Source: Streptomyces sp. B3I8 (GTDB lineage Bacteria; Actinomycetota; Actinomycetes; Streptomycetales; Streptomycetaceae). From it: DNA of 64,000 bases. The DNA is taken from positions 6,647,501 through 6,711,500 of the forward strand of contig NZ_JAUSYN010000002.1 in assembly GCF_030816915.1 (NCBI RefSeq), read 5' to 3'. Of this stretch, positions 7,952 through 16,534 are shown one piece after another (positions within the stretch are counted from its first letter, which is position 1; each line of letters starts with the position of its first letter). Under the pieces are notes generated by a model. The model saw only the letters and a program-made list of their open reading frames with translations. It searched no databases and was not told the DNA's origin. The position numbers were made by a program, and so were the translations under genes.

Positions 7952-8707
7952 ATGACCCAGCAGGCAGACATGGCCCTTGAAGGCAAGGTGGCATTGGTTA
8001 CCGGAGGCTCACGAGGGATCGGAGCAGCCGTCGTTCGCCGCCTTGCTCGCGAAGGCGCGCAGGTGGCCTTCACCTACGTCAAGGGGAAGGCTTTCGCTGA
8101 CGTTCTGGTCGAGGAGATCGCTGCGGCCGGAGGCAAGGCACTGGCTATTCAGGCGGACAGTGCGGATGCGGCAGCCGTCCAAGCCGCCGTTCGCCGAGCG
8201 GCCTCCGAACTCGGTGGTCTGCACATTTTGGTGAACAATGCCGGGCTGAACCTCATTGACGGTGTAGAGCAGTATTCCTTGGAAAAGTTCGATCGGATGG
8301 TGGCGGTCAATGTAAAGGGCGTGTTTGCGGCCGTGCAGGCCTCTGTGCCCTTCCTTGAGGAGGGGGGCCGCATCATTACCGTGGGCAGCATCAACGCCGA
8401 CAGGGTGCCGGTCGATGGGCTGTCGGTGTACGCGATGACGAAGGCAGCTGTCGCTGGGCTGAACCGAGGCCTCGCCCGTGAGTTGTCGTCGCGTGGCATC
8501 ACGGTGAACAACGTCCAGGTAGGCCCCACCGACACGGACATGAATCCTGACGGTACAAAGTTCGCCGCTGGGGCCAAGGAGTTGATGGCCACCCATTCGT
8601 ACGCCAGACCTGACGACATCGCCAGCGCAATCGCCTACCTTGCCCGGCCCGAGGCCTGGTACGTCACCGGCGCCAACTGGAACGTAGACGGTGGCTACAC
8701 CGTGTGA
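7952..8707 (+). CDS. SDR family oxidoreductase (FabG-like)
   Basis: A 251-residue SDR resembling 3-oxoacyl-ACP reductases. It has TGGSRGIG, then FTYVKGK where NADP-preferring members carry a basic residue, NNAG, TVGSINAD with the catalytic Ser, and YAMTKAAVAG with Tyr and Lys. The C-terminal ANWNVDGGYTV is typical. ATG 7952 is chosen because GAAAGG lies at about 7937-7942. A 115-base gap separates it from the preceding SDR, so it may have its own promoter. It is the last gene of the island; IS3-type remnants start right after it and overlap its end on the other strand. Confidence 0.85.
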   Translation: MTQQADMALEGKVALVTGGSRGIGAAVVRRLAREGAQVAFTYVKGKAFADVLVEEIAAAGGKALAIQADSADAAAVQAAVRRAASELGGLHILVNNAGLNLIDGVEQYSLEKFDRMVAVNVKGVFAAVQASVPFLEEGGRIITVGSINADRVPVDGLSVYAMTKAAVAGLNRGLARELSSRGITVNNVQVGPTDTDMNPDGTKFAAGAKELMATHSYARPDDIASAIAYLARPEAWYVTGANWNVDGGYTV

Positions 8708-9485
8708 CTGCGACCTGACGAGCTGCCGGTTCGACGCACCGGCACCCGCCGCCGCAAGGAGTGGCGGCGGGTGCCCTCTCGCGAAGTGACCCTGTCGATC
8801 CCCTCGGATAGTGGAGTCCTTCCCATGCCGCCGGCCTCACTGTGAGGCCGGCTCGGTGGTCGTTCTCGTGGTTGATCGGGCTTGTGAACTCGCACACGCT
8901 GTGTAGTCGGCGGGTGTGGTAGAAGTCGGTGATCCAGGTGGCGATCCTGATTCGGGCCGCTGCGCGGGTGCGGAAGGTGTGACGGTGGACGTACTCGACC
9001 TTGAGCACGCTGTTGAACGCCTCGCTGACGGCGTTGTCGAAGCACGAGCCGACTCGCCCCATGGACTGGAAGACGCCGAGTTTGCGGCAGGCACGGCCGC
9101 ACTTCCGTGAGGTGTATTCCGGCCCGCGGTCGCTGTGGAAGATCACGCCGCTCATGTCACCGCGGCGGGCGGCCGCGGCCATGTTCAGGGCGGCCACGAC
9201 CAGGTCCGCGTCGTGGCGGGTGCCCATCGTGTAGCCGAGCAGGCGTCGGGGGAACAGGTCGATGACCGTGGCGAGGTAGAGCTTGCCCTCCTCGGTGACG
9301 ATCTCCGTCATGTCGCCTGCCCAGACGGAGTCGGGTTCCTCGGCGGTGAAGTCCCTCTTGACGAAATCCGGTGTGGTCGGCCGCTTCCCCGGCCTGGTCC
9401 GCCCGCTCCGGCGTCTCACTTTCCGGGCAAGGAGGCTGAGTTCAGCCATCAGCTTCGCGACGGTGTTCACCGAGATGCGCCAGCC
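8664..9485 (-). pseudogene. IS3-family transposase OrfB, 5'-truncated
   Basis: The reverse strand carries the C-terminal two thirds of an IS3-type DDE transposase. GDMTEI gives the first Asp, HSDRGPEYTS the second, and NAVSEAFNSVLK the Glu. Homology begins abruptly at GWRISVNTVAK near 9485; what lies upstream belongs to a different gene (the decayed membrane protein on the + strand). The frame runs past the usual end of OrfB (around SPINHENDHRAG) into non-homologous sequence, so the natural stop has also been lost. OrfA is absent. It is inactive debris. Confidence 0.8.
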
Positions 9486-9486
9486 G

Positions 9487-10117
9487 GTGCCCGGTGCCCA
9501 AGGCGGGGAGAGGTGGGGTACGGCGGCGGAGCCGGGGACGTGGGAGACAGTGGGGGTCGCGCTGGTGACCGCGCTGGTCACGACGGTGGGGACCGGGTGG
9601 CTCGTGGTGCCGCGGCTGGAGGCCCGCAAGCGCAGGATCGCGGAACTCCATCAGGCCAGGGACACGTGCCTGGCGTCGATGCTCAGGATCGTCTCGGCGG
9701 GGGCCCGGCTCCGGGCGATGCCGGAGCCGGCCGCCGATGACCCGGGATGGACGGAGGGAGATGCGTGCCCGTGTCCGAGGAGAGCGGACCCGGTGGATGA
9801 AGCAGCTCGACGAGGCGACCCGGTGGATGGTCGACAATGTCGAGACCTACGCGCCGACCTGGCCCGCGGCGGTCCTGCGCGAGACGATCGGGACGTACGT
9901 GGCGCATGCCCGCGCGGTGGCGATCTCCGAGCGTGGCGAGGACCGGAAGGCCGAGCTGCTGACTGAGCTCACCGACCTGGTGTGGGCGGCCTTCGGCTCC
10001 AGAGGCTGGCGGCGCGGCCCCAGGCTCCTGCTCCGGTCGGTTCAGCGTCTGGAGGCCACCATCGTGACGATGGTGGCCGAGACCGACCGGCAGCACGCCG
10101 CCGCCCCGGAGTCCTGA
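9487..10117 (+). pseudogene. Decayed membrane-anchored hypothetical protein with a frameshift
   Basis: Two overlapping frames complete each other. The first (to about 9755) encodes a transmembrane segment LVTALVTTVGTGWLVVP and then a helix RLEARKRRIAELHQARD. The second (from about 9740 to TGA 10117) encodes RWMKQLDEATRWMVDNVETYAP and further helices. A single extra G in the GGAGGGA run near 9761-9767 would join DPGWTE to the helix that follows. The start is missing because the gene abuts the IS3 remnant at about 9486. One membrane helix followed by a long cytoplasmic helical region is all that can be said of the ancestral protein; I do not recognise a function. Confidence 0.6.
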
Positions 10118-10324
10118 CGGCGTTGGCGTCGCCGCCTTGTTCGACGGCGCCGCTCGCAATAGCCGCTGCGGCGAGCAGGGGCGCTGAACACCGTAGCGAG
10201 ACGAAGGCGTGCATGCGGTCCATAAGGGACGCCCGGCCCCGATCCGCGCCGCTTCTCTCACGGGTGGCTCTCTGACCCCGCAACAGTATTGCGCTTGCCA
10301 CAGTTTTTTGCGATTGCCGTAAAC

Positions 10325-10843
10325 ATGGATTTGATCGGTGACCTTGCAGCCATCCGCATTCCCCTGCCGCAGCCCGGTGACGTCACACCGCAGGAGCTCT
10401 GTCCCGACGCTCTCGCAGAGGCCGAACAAGCCCGCGCCGACTACGCGTTCGCCGTGGAAGCACAGCACGACGTCCACCACGAGGACCCCCTGCTCATCGC
10501 CCTCGGCAACGCCCGCGCCACCCGCGAGGCCGCCGACCGCGAGATCCGCCACCTCCTCGCCTACGGACGGGAGTTCCACGCAGACCGCCCCTACAAGCTC
10601 GAACCCCTCGCCCAGGCCGGCGGCATGTCACCCTCCGGTATCCGCACCGCCTACGGCAGCAGCGAGATCCAGAGCGTCGCTCGCCAGATCGGCCGCGCCC
10701 CCGACGGTCGCCGCGCCCGCCCCCCCGGCCGCACCGGAGCCCTCATGACCCACCCCCGCCGCAGGCCTGCGGCGCCGCAGGCCTGCACCTGCCTGTCTCC
10801 GTGGCCCGCCTTGGCGGCGCGGCCCCAGGCTCCTAATGTTGCA
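10325..10843 (+). pseudogene. Hypothetical protein fused out of its end with an IS3 element
   Basis: From ATG 10325 an Ala/Glu-rich helical protein of about 140 residues can be read (DALAEAEQARADYAFAVEAQ), ending with a helix-turn-helix-like segment, AGGMSPSGIRTAYGSSEI. The frame then runs without a stop into the IS3 OrfA gene at 10844, which suggests that the element inserted in or just after the 3' part of this gene and removed its stop. ttgcgattgccgtaaac precedes the start. A small DNA-binding protein is plausible, but no family was recognised. The 200 bases upstream (10118-10324) contain no gene. Confidence 0.5.
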
Positions 10844-11137
10844 GTGCCCAGGCCGTATCCGAAGGAGTTTCGCGAGGACGTCGTGCGGGTCGCGCGCAAC
10901 CGTGAGCCCGGCGTCACGCTGGAACAGATCGCCGCCGACTTCGGCGTCCACCCGATCACGCTGTCGAAGTGGCTGCGCCGCGCCGACACCGATGAAGGCG
11001 CCAGGTCCGCGACGGCGTCGGATGAGTCGGCCGAGCTGCGCGAGGCCGGCAAGCGCATCCGGCTGCTGGAGCAGGAGAACGAGGTGCTGCGGAGAGCCGC
11101 GGTGTGTCTGTCGCAGGCAAACCTGCCGTCAGAATGA
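10844..11137 (+). CDS. IS3-family transposase OrfA
   Basis: A 97-residue OrfA from GTG 10844, beginning PRPYPKEFREDVVRVARN. It has the helix-turn-helix LEQIAADFGVHPITLSKWL (about 27-45), which binds the terminal repeats, and a C-terminal leucine-zipper-like segment RIRLLEQENEVLRRAA that mediates dimerisation. Its last 34 bases overlap the OrfB frame, the arrangement in which IS3 elements make an OrfAB fusion by frameshifting. OrfB is broken, so the element is unlikely to be autonomous. Terminal inverted repeats could not be recognised by eye. Confidence 0.8.
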   Translation: MPRPYPKEFREDVVRVARNREPGVTLEQIAADFGVHPITLSKWLRRADTDEGARSATASDESAELREAGKRIRLLEQENEVLRRAAVCLSQANLPSE

Positions 11138-12025
11138 TGTACCCGCTCGTCCGCGAGCTGGCCGCCACCGCTGCCCCTCACCGGGTGCCGGTGGCAGTGA
11201 CGTGCCGGGTACTCAGGCTGGCCCGCCAGCCCTACTACCGGTGGCTGGCCTCACCGGTCACCGGTTCCGAGCTCGCCGAGGCATACCGGGCCAACGCCCT
11301 GTTCGACGCGCACCGCGACGATCCCGGGTTCGACCACCGCTTCCTCCTCGACGAGGCCCGGGCCGCCGGTGAGCCGATGGCCGAGCGGACCGCCTGGCGG
11401 ACCTGCCGGGACAACCGCTGGTGGAGCGCGTTCGGCAAGCGCAGAGGCCATGGGAAGAACGCCAAGGCCGGGCCGCCGGTCCATGATGATCTGGTGCGGC
11501 GGGACTTCACCGCAGCCGGGCCGAACCGGCTGTGGCTGACGGACATCACCGAGCACGCCACCGGGGAGGGCAAGCTGTACCTGTGTGCCGTCAAGGACGT
11601 GTACTCCAGCCGCATCGTGGGCTATTCCATCGAGGCCCGGATGAAGTCCAGCCTCGCGGTGAAAGCCCTTGAATCCGCAGTGGCCCGTCGCGGCCAGGTC
11701 GCCGGATGCACAGTTCATTCCGACTGCGGGTCGCAGTTCCGCTCACGGAAATTCGTGTCCGTTCTCGCACGTCACGACCTGTTCGGCTCCATGGGCCGGG
11801 TCGGTGCGGCCGGCGACAACGCGGCCATGGAGAGCTTCTTCGCGCTGCTGCAGAAGAACGTCCTCGACCGCCGTACCTGGGGCCACCCGCCAGGAGCTGC
11901 GGATCGCGATCGTCACCTGGATCGAGCGCACCTACCACCGACGCCGGCGTCGGAGACGCCTGGCCCGATTGACCCCCATCGAGTACGAGCCCATCATGAC
12001 CCCAGCCGCAGCCCTGGCTGCATAA
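11104..12025 (+). pseudogene. IS3-family transposase OrfB with a frameshift near its end
   Basis: OrfB reads from GTG 11104 through YRVLR-type N-terminal helices, LTDITEH (first Asp), TVHSDCGSQFRS (second Asp) and DNAAMESFFALLQ (Glu). After LDRRTWG near 11880 the frame slips: the expected ending, RQELRIAIVTWIERTYHRR and LARLTPIEYEPIM, stands in the neighbouring frame and stops at 12025. One extra G in the acctggggcc run explains this. All three DDE residues come before the slip, but the conserved C-terminal end is replaced, so activity is doubtful. Confidence 0.75.
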
Positions 12026-12065
12026 ACCCCGCTCTCACCCAACCCTGCAGCAGTCCCGTCTTCGA

Positions 12066-12257
12066 AATAGCGGGGTAGTCGTAGTAGGGCGGTGGCCCGG
12101 CCACCTGCTGTCGCCTCCAGGTGAAGGTGCGCCCACTGGCGTAGCCGGTGTCACGGCCCTCCCAGTACGTGCACTTTGCCGCCAGCGCAGCGTCGCCAGC
12201 CCGGACGCAGGTGGTTGCTTTGATCGCTTTACATGGGTCGGCCACGCCGACGTGCAT
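12066..12257 (-). pseudogene. Truncated hypothetical fragment next to the IS3 element
   Basis: The reverse strand reads DPCKAIKATTCVRAGDAAL, then KCTYWEGRDTGYASGRTF and a WRRQQVAGPPPYYDY end. Composition is protein-like (paired cysteines, aromatic residues) and unlike the shadows of neighbouring genes. The IS3 3' end cuts it off at about 12065. It is probably the interrupted end of a small Cys-containing protein. I do not recognise it. Confidence 0.3.
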
Positions 12258-12355
12258 ATGGCACGCGCACGCCCTCTGCTCGTCGTCCAGGTGGCCGGCA
12301 GCGGCTGGGCTTGGGGCGGTGCGTTCGGGCTTGTCCGGTCGATCGCGCTGCGTTC

Positions 12356-12562
12356 ATGCTTGAGGAATGCGTGCTGTTGCGCCCGCTCCCCGCCCGCAAC
12401 GAGTTCTATGGGTACGGTGTGGCCATCGCCTATCTGGAAGCTTCCGGAGAACGCGTCGACACGAAGTTCGAGCTGTGGCGGGATCTGATCCACGACATCC
12501 GAAGGCTCCACCTGGACTCCTACGGCATCGCCGAGAGACTCCGCACCTGGCGCCAGAGCTGA
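12356..12562 (+). CDS. Small hypothetical protein
   Basis: A 68-residue protein from ATG 12356: LEECVLLRPLPARNEFYGYG, then ELWRDLIHDIRRLHLDSYG. It looks like real coding sequence because charged and hydrophobic positions alternate sensibly and the stop comes just before a repeat. It may be the C-terminal part of a longer protein, since the frame is open upstream to 12233. No family was recognised. Confidence 0.4.
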   Translation: MLEECVLLRPLPARNEFYGYGVAIAYLEASGERVDTKFELWRDLIHDIRRLHLDSYGIAERLRTWRQS

Positions 12563-12644
12563 TCCCGCCCGTTGCGGGGTTGTTCCCCAGGGAGCGTGCC
12601 CGTGTGTGTACGCGACGGACAGGCTGGCCGCCTGGGCCGACATC

Positions 12645-12809
12645 TAAGGGCTGTCCCGTGATCCCCGGCGGGCGTGCGACGACAGCTACGGCACCTCGCC
12701 GCGTTGTCGGGACGTCCGCATACATCCAGTGTGCGGACGCCCCTCCGCCTTGCGATGCACCGCATCTGACGCCGCGCGCTGATCCACCGGGGATTACGGA
12801 CAGCCCTCA
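12645..12809. mobile_element. MITE-like repeat, copy 2
   Basis: Same element as at 1670-1835, in the same orientation, 159 bp from GGG 12648 to CCC 12806. Differences are scattered base changes and one deletion (ACGGACAG instead of ACGGGACAG in the right end). The central hairpin keeps its shape with one G-T change (GTGTGCGGAC). Flanking triplets are TAA on the left and TCA on the right. The right-hand TCA supplies, on the reverse strand, the TGA stop of the esterase gene. Confidence 0.8.
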
Positions 12810-13775
12810 GGGTTGAACCGGCAGTGTCCGGTGCAACCATTTCAGACGAGCGTCCCGGGCGTCACGGGACAGCAGCGCTTCCGGCGCGAGGAAGTCGAAA
12901 CCGTGGAACCCGCCGGGGAACACATGCAGTTCAGCGTTACCGCCCGCCGCCCAGATCCTAGAGGCGTAGGCAACCACCTCGTCCCGGAACGTCTCGGCAG
13001 AACCGGCCTCGAGATACGTAGGCGGAAGCCCGGACAGATCCTCGGCGCGGGCAGGCGCGGCGTATACAGGCACGTCCGGCGCCCCTCGGCGTGGACCGAG
13101 CACATGTCTCCAGGCGGCCTCGTTGGTCGCGCGGTTCCAGCCACCGGAACCCGCGAGCTGGAAGGCGGAGAGGGTGTCATTGCGGTCGTCGAGCATCGGG
13201 CAGACCAGCATCTGCCCCACAGGCCGATACTGGTTTTCGTCCCGCAGACGCAGAGCCAGTCCGGCGGCCACGGCTCCGCCCCCGCTGAAACCCACCAGGA
13301 GAACACGTTCCGGATCGACTGCCGCTTCCTGGGCATGTGCGGCGACCCACGCCATGCCTGCCGCGGCGTCGTCGAGGGCTGCGGGATAAGGGTGTTCCGG
13401 AGCCAGGCGGTACTCGACCGATACGACGGCCGCCCGCAACTCCTCCGCCCACCGCAGGACGTAGTCCAGGTGCTGCCGTGCATGTCCCATGACCATGCCG
13501 CCCCCGTGCAGGTAATACAGGACGGGCGGCCGCCCCGTGACCCCGATGGGTCGGCACAGCAACAGTGGAACTCCGGCGGAGCCACCACTGCCTGAATGGG
13601 CGATCCGTTCCTCCACGGTGAAGGCGCCGCCGCGGCGCAGTTGGTCCAGTGTCGGCATGGGTGCCGACACTTCGCGAAGTTCGCCGATCACCTCATGAGT
13701 GAGCGTGATGCGCAGTGAGTCGAGGTCAACGGCTGCGGCGAGTTCCGGATCGATGGGCGGTGGCATGAGCGACAT
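12807..13775 (-). CDS. Alpha/beta hydrolase, hormone-sensitive lipase family
   Basis: A 322-residue esterase. The oxyanion motif HGGG is at about 90-93, the nucleophile elbow GFSGGG puts Ser at 164 (GDSAGG in most relatives, here Phe for Asp), the acid is in the ETFRDE segment near 261-265, and the catalytic His is in GFHGFD near 291. Such enzymes cleave short-chain esters in the cytoplasm. The start at 13775 has GGGAG six bases upstream; an ATG at 13838 is a weaker option. Its stop codon lies exactly at the border of MITE copy 2, so the last residues may have been changed by the insertion. The XRE-cupin regulator directly upstream on the same strand probably controls it. Confidence 0.85.
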   Translation of the reverse strand: MSLMPPPIDPELAAAVDLDSLRITLTHEVIGELREVSAPMPTLDQLRRGGAFTVEERIAHSGSGGSAGVPLLLCRPIGVTGRPPVLYYLHGGGMVMGHARQHLDYVLRWAEELRAAVVSVEYRLAPEHPYPAALDDAAAGMAWVAAHAQEAAVDPERVLLVGFSGGGAVAAGLALRLRDENQYRPVGQMLVCPMLDDRNDTLSAFQLAGSGGWNRATNEAAWRHVLGPRRGAPDVPVYAAPARAEDLSGLPPTYLEAGSAETFRDEVVAYASRIWAAGGNAELHVFPGGFHGFDFLAPEALLSRDARDARLKWLHRTLPVQP

Positions 13776-13875
13776 GGCTGCTCCCGAGTGCGGGACGGCG
13801 TGCGGGACCAAGCGATCATGCGAGACGGCCCGAGGCATGGTCTCGTTCTCTTGCCAACCCGGCAAGAGATACGCG

Positions 13876-14478
13876 TCATTCCGAACATTCCACCCAAGAT
13901 GTCACTATCCGCATCCGCTCGCCTTGGGCCCCGAAGACACTCAGGAACTCGACAGGTTGTTCGTCCGCATTACTCAACGAGTGGGGCAGACGTGTGTCGA
14001 ACTCCGTGGCCTCCCCGGCCACCAGGACCACCCGCCGTGAGCCGGCGGTAATGCTCAGTCGTCCGCGCATGACATAGACCCAGCTGTACCCCGCATGGGC
14101 GTGCAGGCTCTGCCTCGTGGCGGTCGTCGCTCTTACCGGCAGCACGTGCTTGTGAACATGTGGGCCACCGGAATGGCGGACCAGCGGAAGAACCGTCTGT
14201 CCCTGCCCGGGCACCGCGACAGGCCGCAGATGGAGTCGCGGGTCACCGGTCGGCGGCGCTCCCACGAGCTCGTCCAGCGGCAAGCCGTGAACGACCGCGA
14301 GCGGCAGCAGTAGATCAAGGGTGAACTTGCGCTGCCCGGATTCCAGTCGTGACAACGTGCTCGAGGAAATTCCGCTGCGCTCGCTGATGTCATCCAACGT
14401 CGCGCGCCCCTGCCGGCGCAATGCCCGCAGCCGCGGACCGACCGCCTGCAGTACCGCCTTCAGCACACCGGGATCCAT
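13876..14478 (-). CDS. XRE-family transcriptional regulator with C-terminal cupin
   Basis: A 200-residue regulator. Residues about 8-65 form the helix-turn-helix (TLDDISERSGISSSTLSRLE), and residues about 110-190 form a cupin barrel with HAHAGYSWVYVMRGRLSI and a downstream LPHSLSN strand, giving the His residues that often bind a metal or small ligand. ATG 14478 is preferred because AGGA lies nearby; a GTG at 14499 is possible. It stands about 100 bases upstream of the esterase gene in the same orientation, so it probably senses a substrate of that gene. Mobile-element debris lies directly upstream. Confidence 0.85.
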   Translation of the reverse strand: MDPGVLKAVLQAVGPRLRALRRQGRATLDDISERSGISSSTLSRLESGQRKFTLDLLLPLAVVHGLPLDELVGAPPTGDPRLHLRPVAVPGQGQTVLPLVRHSGGPHVHKHVLPVRATTATRQSLHAHAGYSWVYVMRGRLSITAGSRRVVLVAGEATEFDTRLPHSLSNADEQPVEFLSVFGAQGERMRIVTSWVECSE

Positions 14479-14499
14479 ACACACATCCTGCCAGTCCAC

Positions 14500-14753
14500 C
14501 TGCCGGCCCCGGCCACCACCGGGTGCGACTGAGGGCTTCGGTTGGCCAATCGGCGCACCATGAGTTCTACCGCCGGTAGACCAGCCACCAACTCCTGACG
14601 AGCTCGTGCATGGTCGGCGGTGGCACGTCGAGACCGTGATCGTCGATCATGGTCTGCGTGGTGGGGAACCGAACACGTGAGCAGTCATTCGCAGTCAGCA
14701 GACCACCAGGCTGAGCTCAGAGGTCATCGCCGAACTCGTAGCGGATCGGCCCG
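14500..14753. other. Gap with possible IS debris
   Basis: No gene is seen. The sequence leads into the IS5 remnant; the stretch around 14580-14690 lacks a convincing reading frame on either strand and probably belongs to decayed insertion sequences. Confidence 0.3.
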
Positions 14754-14951
14754 TTGTGGCACGAACGGGGCGGCCGCGGCGGCAGGCCGCCGGCCTTCGA
14801 CCGCGAGACCTACAAGCAGCGCAACACCGTCGAGCGGTGCATCAACCGCCTGAAACAGTGGCGGGGCATCGCCACCCGCTACGAGAAGACCGCCACCATC
14901 TACCTGGCCGGACTCCACATCGCGGGCATCTTCCTCTGGTCCGCCCGGTGA
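14754..14951 (+). pseudogene. IS5-family transposase, C-terminal fragment
   Basis: The C-terminal 65 residues of an IS5-type transposase: GGRPPAFDRETYKQRNTVER contains the catalytic Glu context, followed by CINRLKQWRGIATRYEKTA and the hydrophobic end AGIFLWSAR. An in-frame TAG just upstream shows that the rest is gone or shifted. The string acagggcc at 14961-14968 may be the right end of the element, into which the IS701 element inserted at CTAG. Confidence 0.8.
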
Positions 14952-14967
14952 TCCAAACGACAGGGCC

Positions 14968-16391
14968 TAGTAGTGCTTCGTTAGGTTCTGGGCTGTCTGC
15001 GGCGGGTTCGTGGGCTGGGCAGGGGTCGTCCGCAGGTGGTGCAGGTACCGGTCCAGCACCTCAGCAGGTCCTGAAGAACGTCGAGGACTTGGTAGAGGGT
15101 CAGGCCGGTGTGCGGACTTTTGGGTCGTGCCGCCGGAGGGTGAGGAAGGCCTGGGCGGCGGTGACGAGGGTGACGTGGTGGTGCCAGCCGCGCCAGGTGC
15201 GGCCCTCGAAGTGGTCCGGTCCGAGGCCGTGCTTGAGCTCGCGGTAGTCGTGCTCGATCCGCCGGCGCATCTTCGCCCACCGCACCAGGTCGGTGACCGG
15301 TGTGCCGGCGGGCAGGTTCGATATCCAGTAGTCCGTCGGGGTGTCCTGGCCGTCCGGCCATTCGATGAGGAGCGTCTGGACGGGCAGGACGCCGTCCCAC
15401 CGGTTGCGGCCGCCGCCGGCCTCCTGAGCCGCGGCCAGGGACTGCTTGCCCGCGGGCCGTACTGTCAGGACCGCGAACCGTGAGGTCATCGCGTCTTTGC
15501 TGCCCTGCCTCCAGGTCACCTCGGTGAACCGCTCCGCACCCGCCTGTGCGGCGAGGACGCAGACGGCTTGTGGTGGGGTGCGGTAACGGGGAAGGGTGGG
15601 TGGTCCGAGCCCGCCATAAGCAGGCTGGTGCGGCTCGGCATCCTCGGGGTGGGCGACTTCCTTCCCGTTCAGGGCCAGGACATAGGACAGCCCTCGCGTC
15701 TGGAGGCCGAGCCGGAACAGGGTGCTGACGCCGTAGCCGGCGTCGGCGACCACGACCGGAGCCTTCAGCCGCCACTGGGCGAGCGTGTCCAGCAGGCCGA
15801 GCGCCAGGCGCCACTTCTCCCGGTGCACCACCTCGTCGGGGACTCCTGCCCTGCGGCACCGGTCCGGCTCGTCCGTCCACTCACGCGGCAGATACAACTG
15901 CCACTCCAACGGGCACGAGGCGGTGTCGGTGGCGGCATGGACACTGACCGCGACCTGGCAGTTCGCCCGCTTGCCGACCGCCCCGCAGTACTGGCGGGCC
16001 ACCCCGACCGACGCCTTGCCGCACTTGGGGAACGACACGTCGTCGATCACCCACACCTCAGGGCGGATGGCCTCGCACAACCACTCGGCGATCCGCCGCC
16101 TGACCGGTAACGGATCCCACGGCGACTGGTTCACGAACTGCTGCAGGGCCTGCATGTTCCCGTCCGGCAGACGCTCGGCCATCGGCTGGATGGACTTGCG
16201 CCGGCCGTCGAGCATCAAGCCTCGCAGATAGCACTCGCCCCACCGCCGCTGATCCCGCCGCGGAAACGACCCGAACACATCGGCAACGAACTCCGCCAAC
16301 TCGCCCCGGAGCCGTTCCACCTCCCCCAACCTCACTCCAGGAAGCTGCCCACGATCAGCCGAGATCACTCCACGTAACGAAGCACTACTAG
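14968..16391 (-). mobile_element. IS701-family insertion sequence with CTAG target duplication
   Basis: A complete-looking element of 1416 bp (14972-16387). The ends are perfect inverted repeats TAGTGCTTCGTTA (14972-14984) and TAACGAAGCACTA (16375-16387), flanked by a 4-bp direct repeat CTAG (14968-14971 and 16388-16391), the target type known for IS701. It encodes a single transposase on the reverse strand. The intact ends and duplication suggest a recent insertion, here into older IS5 debris. Confidence 0.9.
15100..16368 (-). CDS. IS701-family DDE transposase
   Basis: A transposase of about 422 residues. WVIDDVSFPKCGKASVGV holds the first Asp of the IS4/IS701 fold, VVVADAGYG the second, and RRIEHDYRELKHGLGPDHFE the Glu region. 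The start is taken as GTG 16368, seven bases inside the right terminal repeat; GTG 16335 is an alternative, and an upstream extension would leave the element. The frame is undamaged. It would cut and paste the element by recognising the 13-bp ends. Confidence 0.85.
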   Translation of the reverse strand: MISADRGQLPGVRLGEVERLRGELAEFVADVFGSFPRRDQRRWGECYLRGLMLDGRRKSIQPMAERLPDGNMQALQQFVNQSPWDPLPVRRRIAEWLCEAIRPEVWVIDDVSFPKCGKASVGVARQYCGAVGKRANCQVAVSVHAATDTASCPLEWQLYLPREWTDEPDRCRRAGVPDEVVHREKWRLALGLLDTLAQWRLKAPVVVADAGYGVSTLFRLGLQTRGLSYVLALNGKEVAHPEDAEPHQPAYGGLGPPTLPRYRTPPQAVCVLAAQAGAERFTEVTWRQGSKDAMTSRFAVLTVRPAGKQSLAAAQEAGGGRNRWDGVLPVQTLLIEWPDGQDTPTDYWISNLPAGTPVTDLVRWAKMRRRIEHDYRELKHGLGPDHFEGRTWRGWHHHVTLVTAAQAFLTLRRHDPKVRTPA

Positions 16392-16419
16392 GGTCCTGAG
16401 GCAAGTTCGCGTGCGGTCG

Positions 16420-16530
16420 CAGGGTGGGCTGACGCCTGGTCCGAAGCCGTCGCGGCTGGAGCTGTCCGATCGCGAACGCAGGGTGCCGCGGCGCTGGTCG
16501 GGCAAGCAGACGGCGTCTCGGCTGGGAACA
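16420..16530 (+). pseudogene. IS630-type transposase, N-terminal scrap
   Basis: Short homology only: SRLELSDRERRVPRRWSGKQ resembles the first helix-turn-helix of IS630-type transposases, after which frames change and similarity is lost. It lies just right of the IS701 element. Confidence 0.35.
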
Positions 16531-16534
16531 CATC

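Noticed and set aside
9485..9629. N-terminal extension of the reverse-strand IS3 transposase
   Set aside because: The extra residues do not match IS3 OrfB and lie opposite the membrane-protein gene.
14620..14753. Additional coding part of the IS5 transposase
   Set aside because: The frame that leads into the C-terminal fragment has a TAG just upstream and the other frames lack homology.
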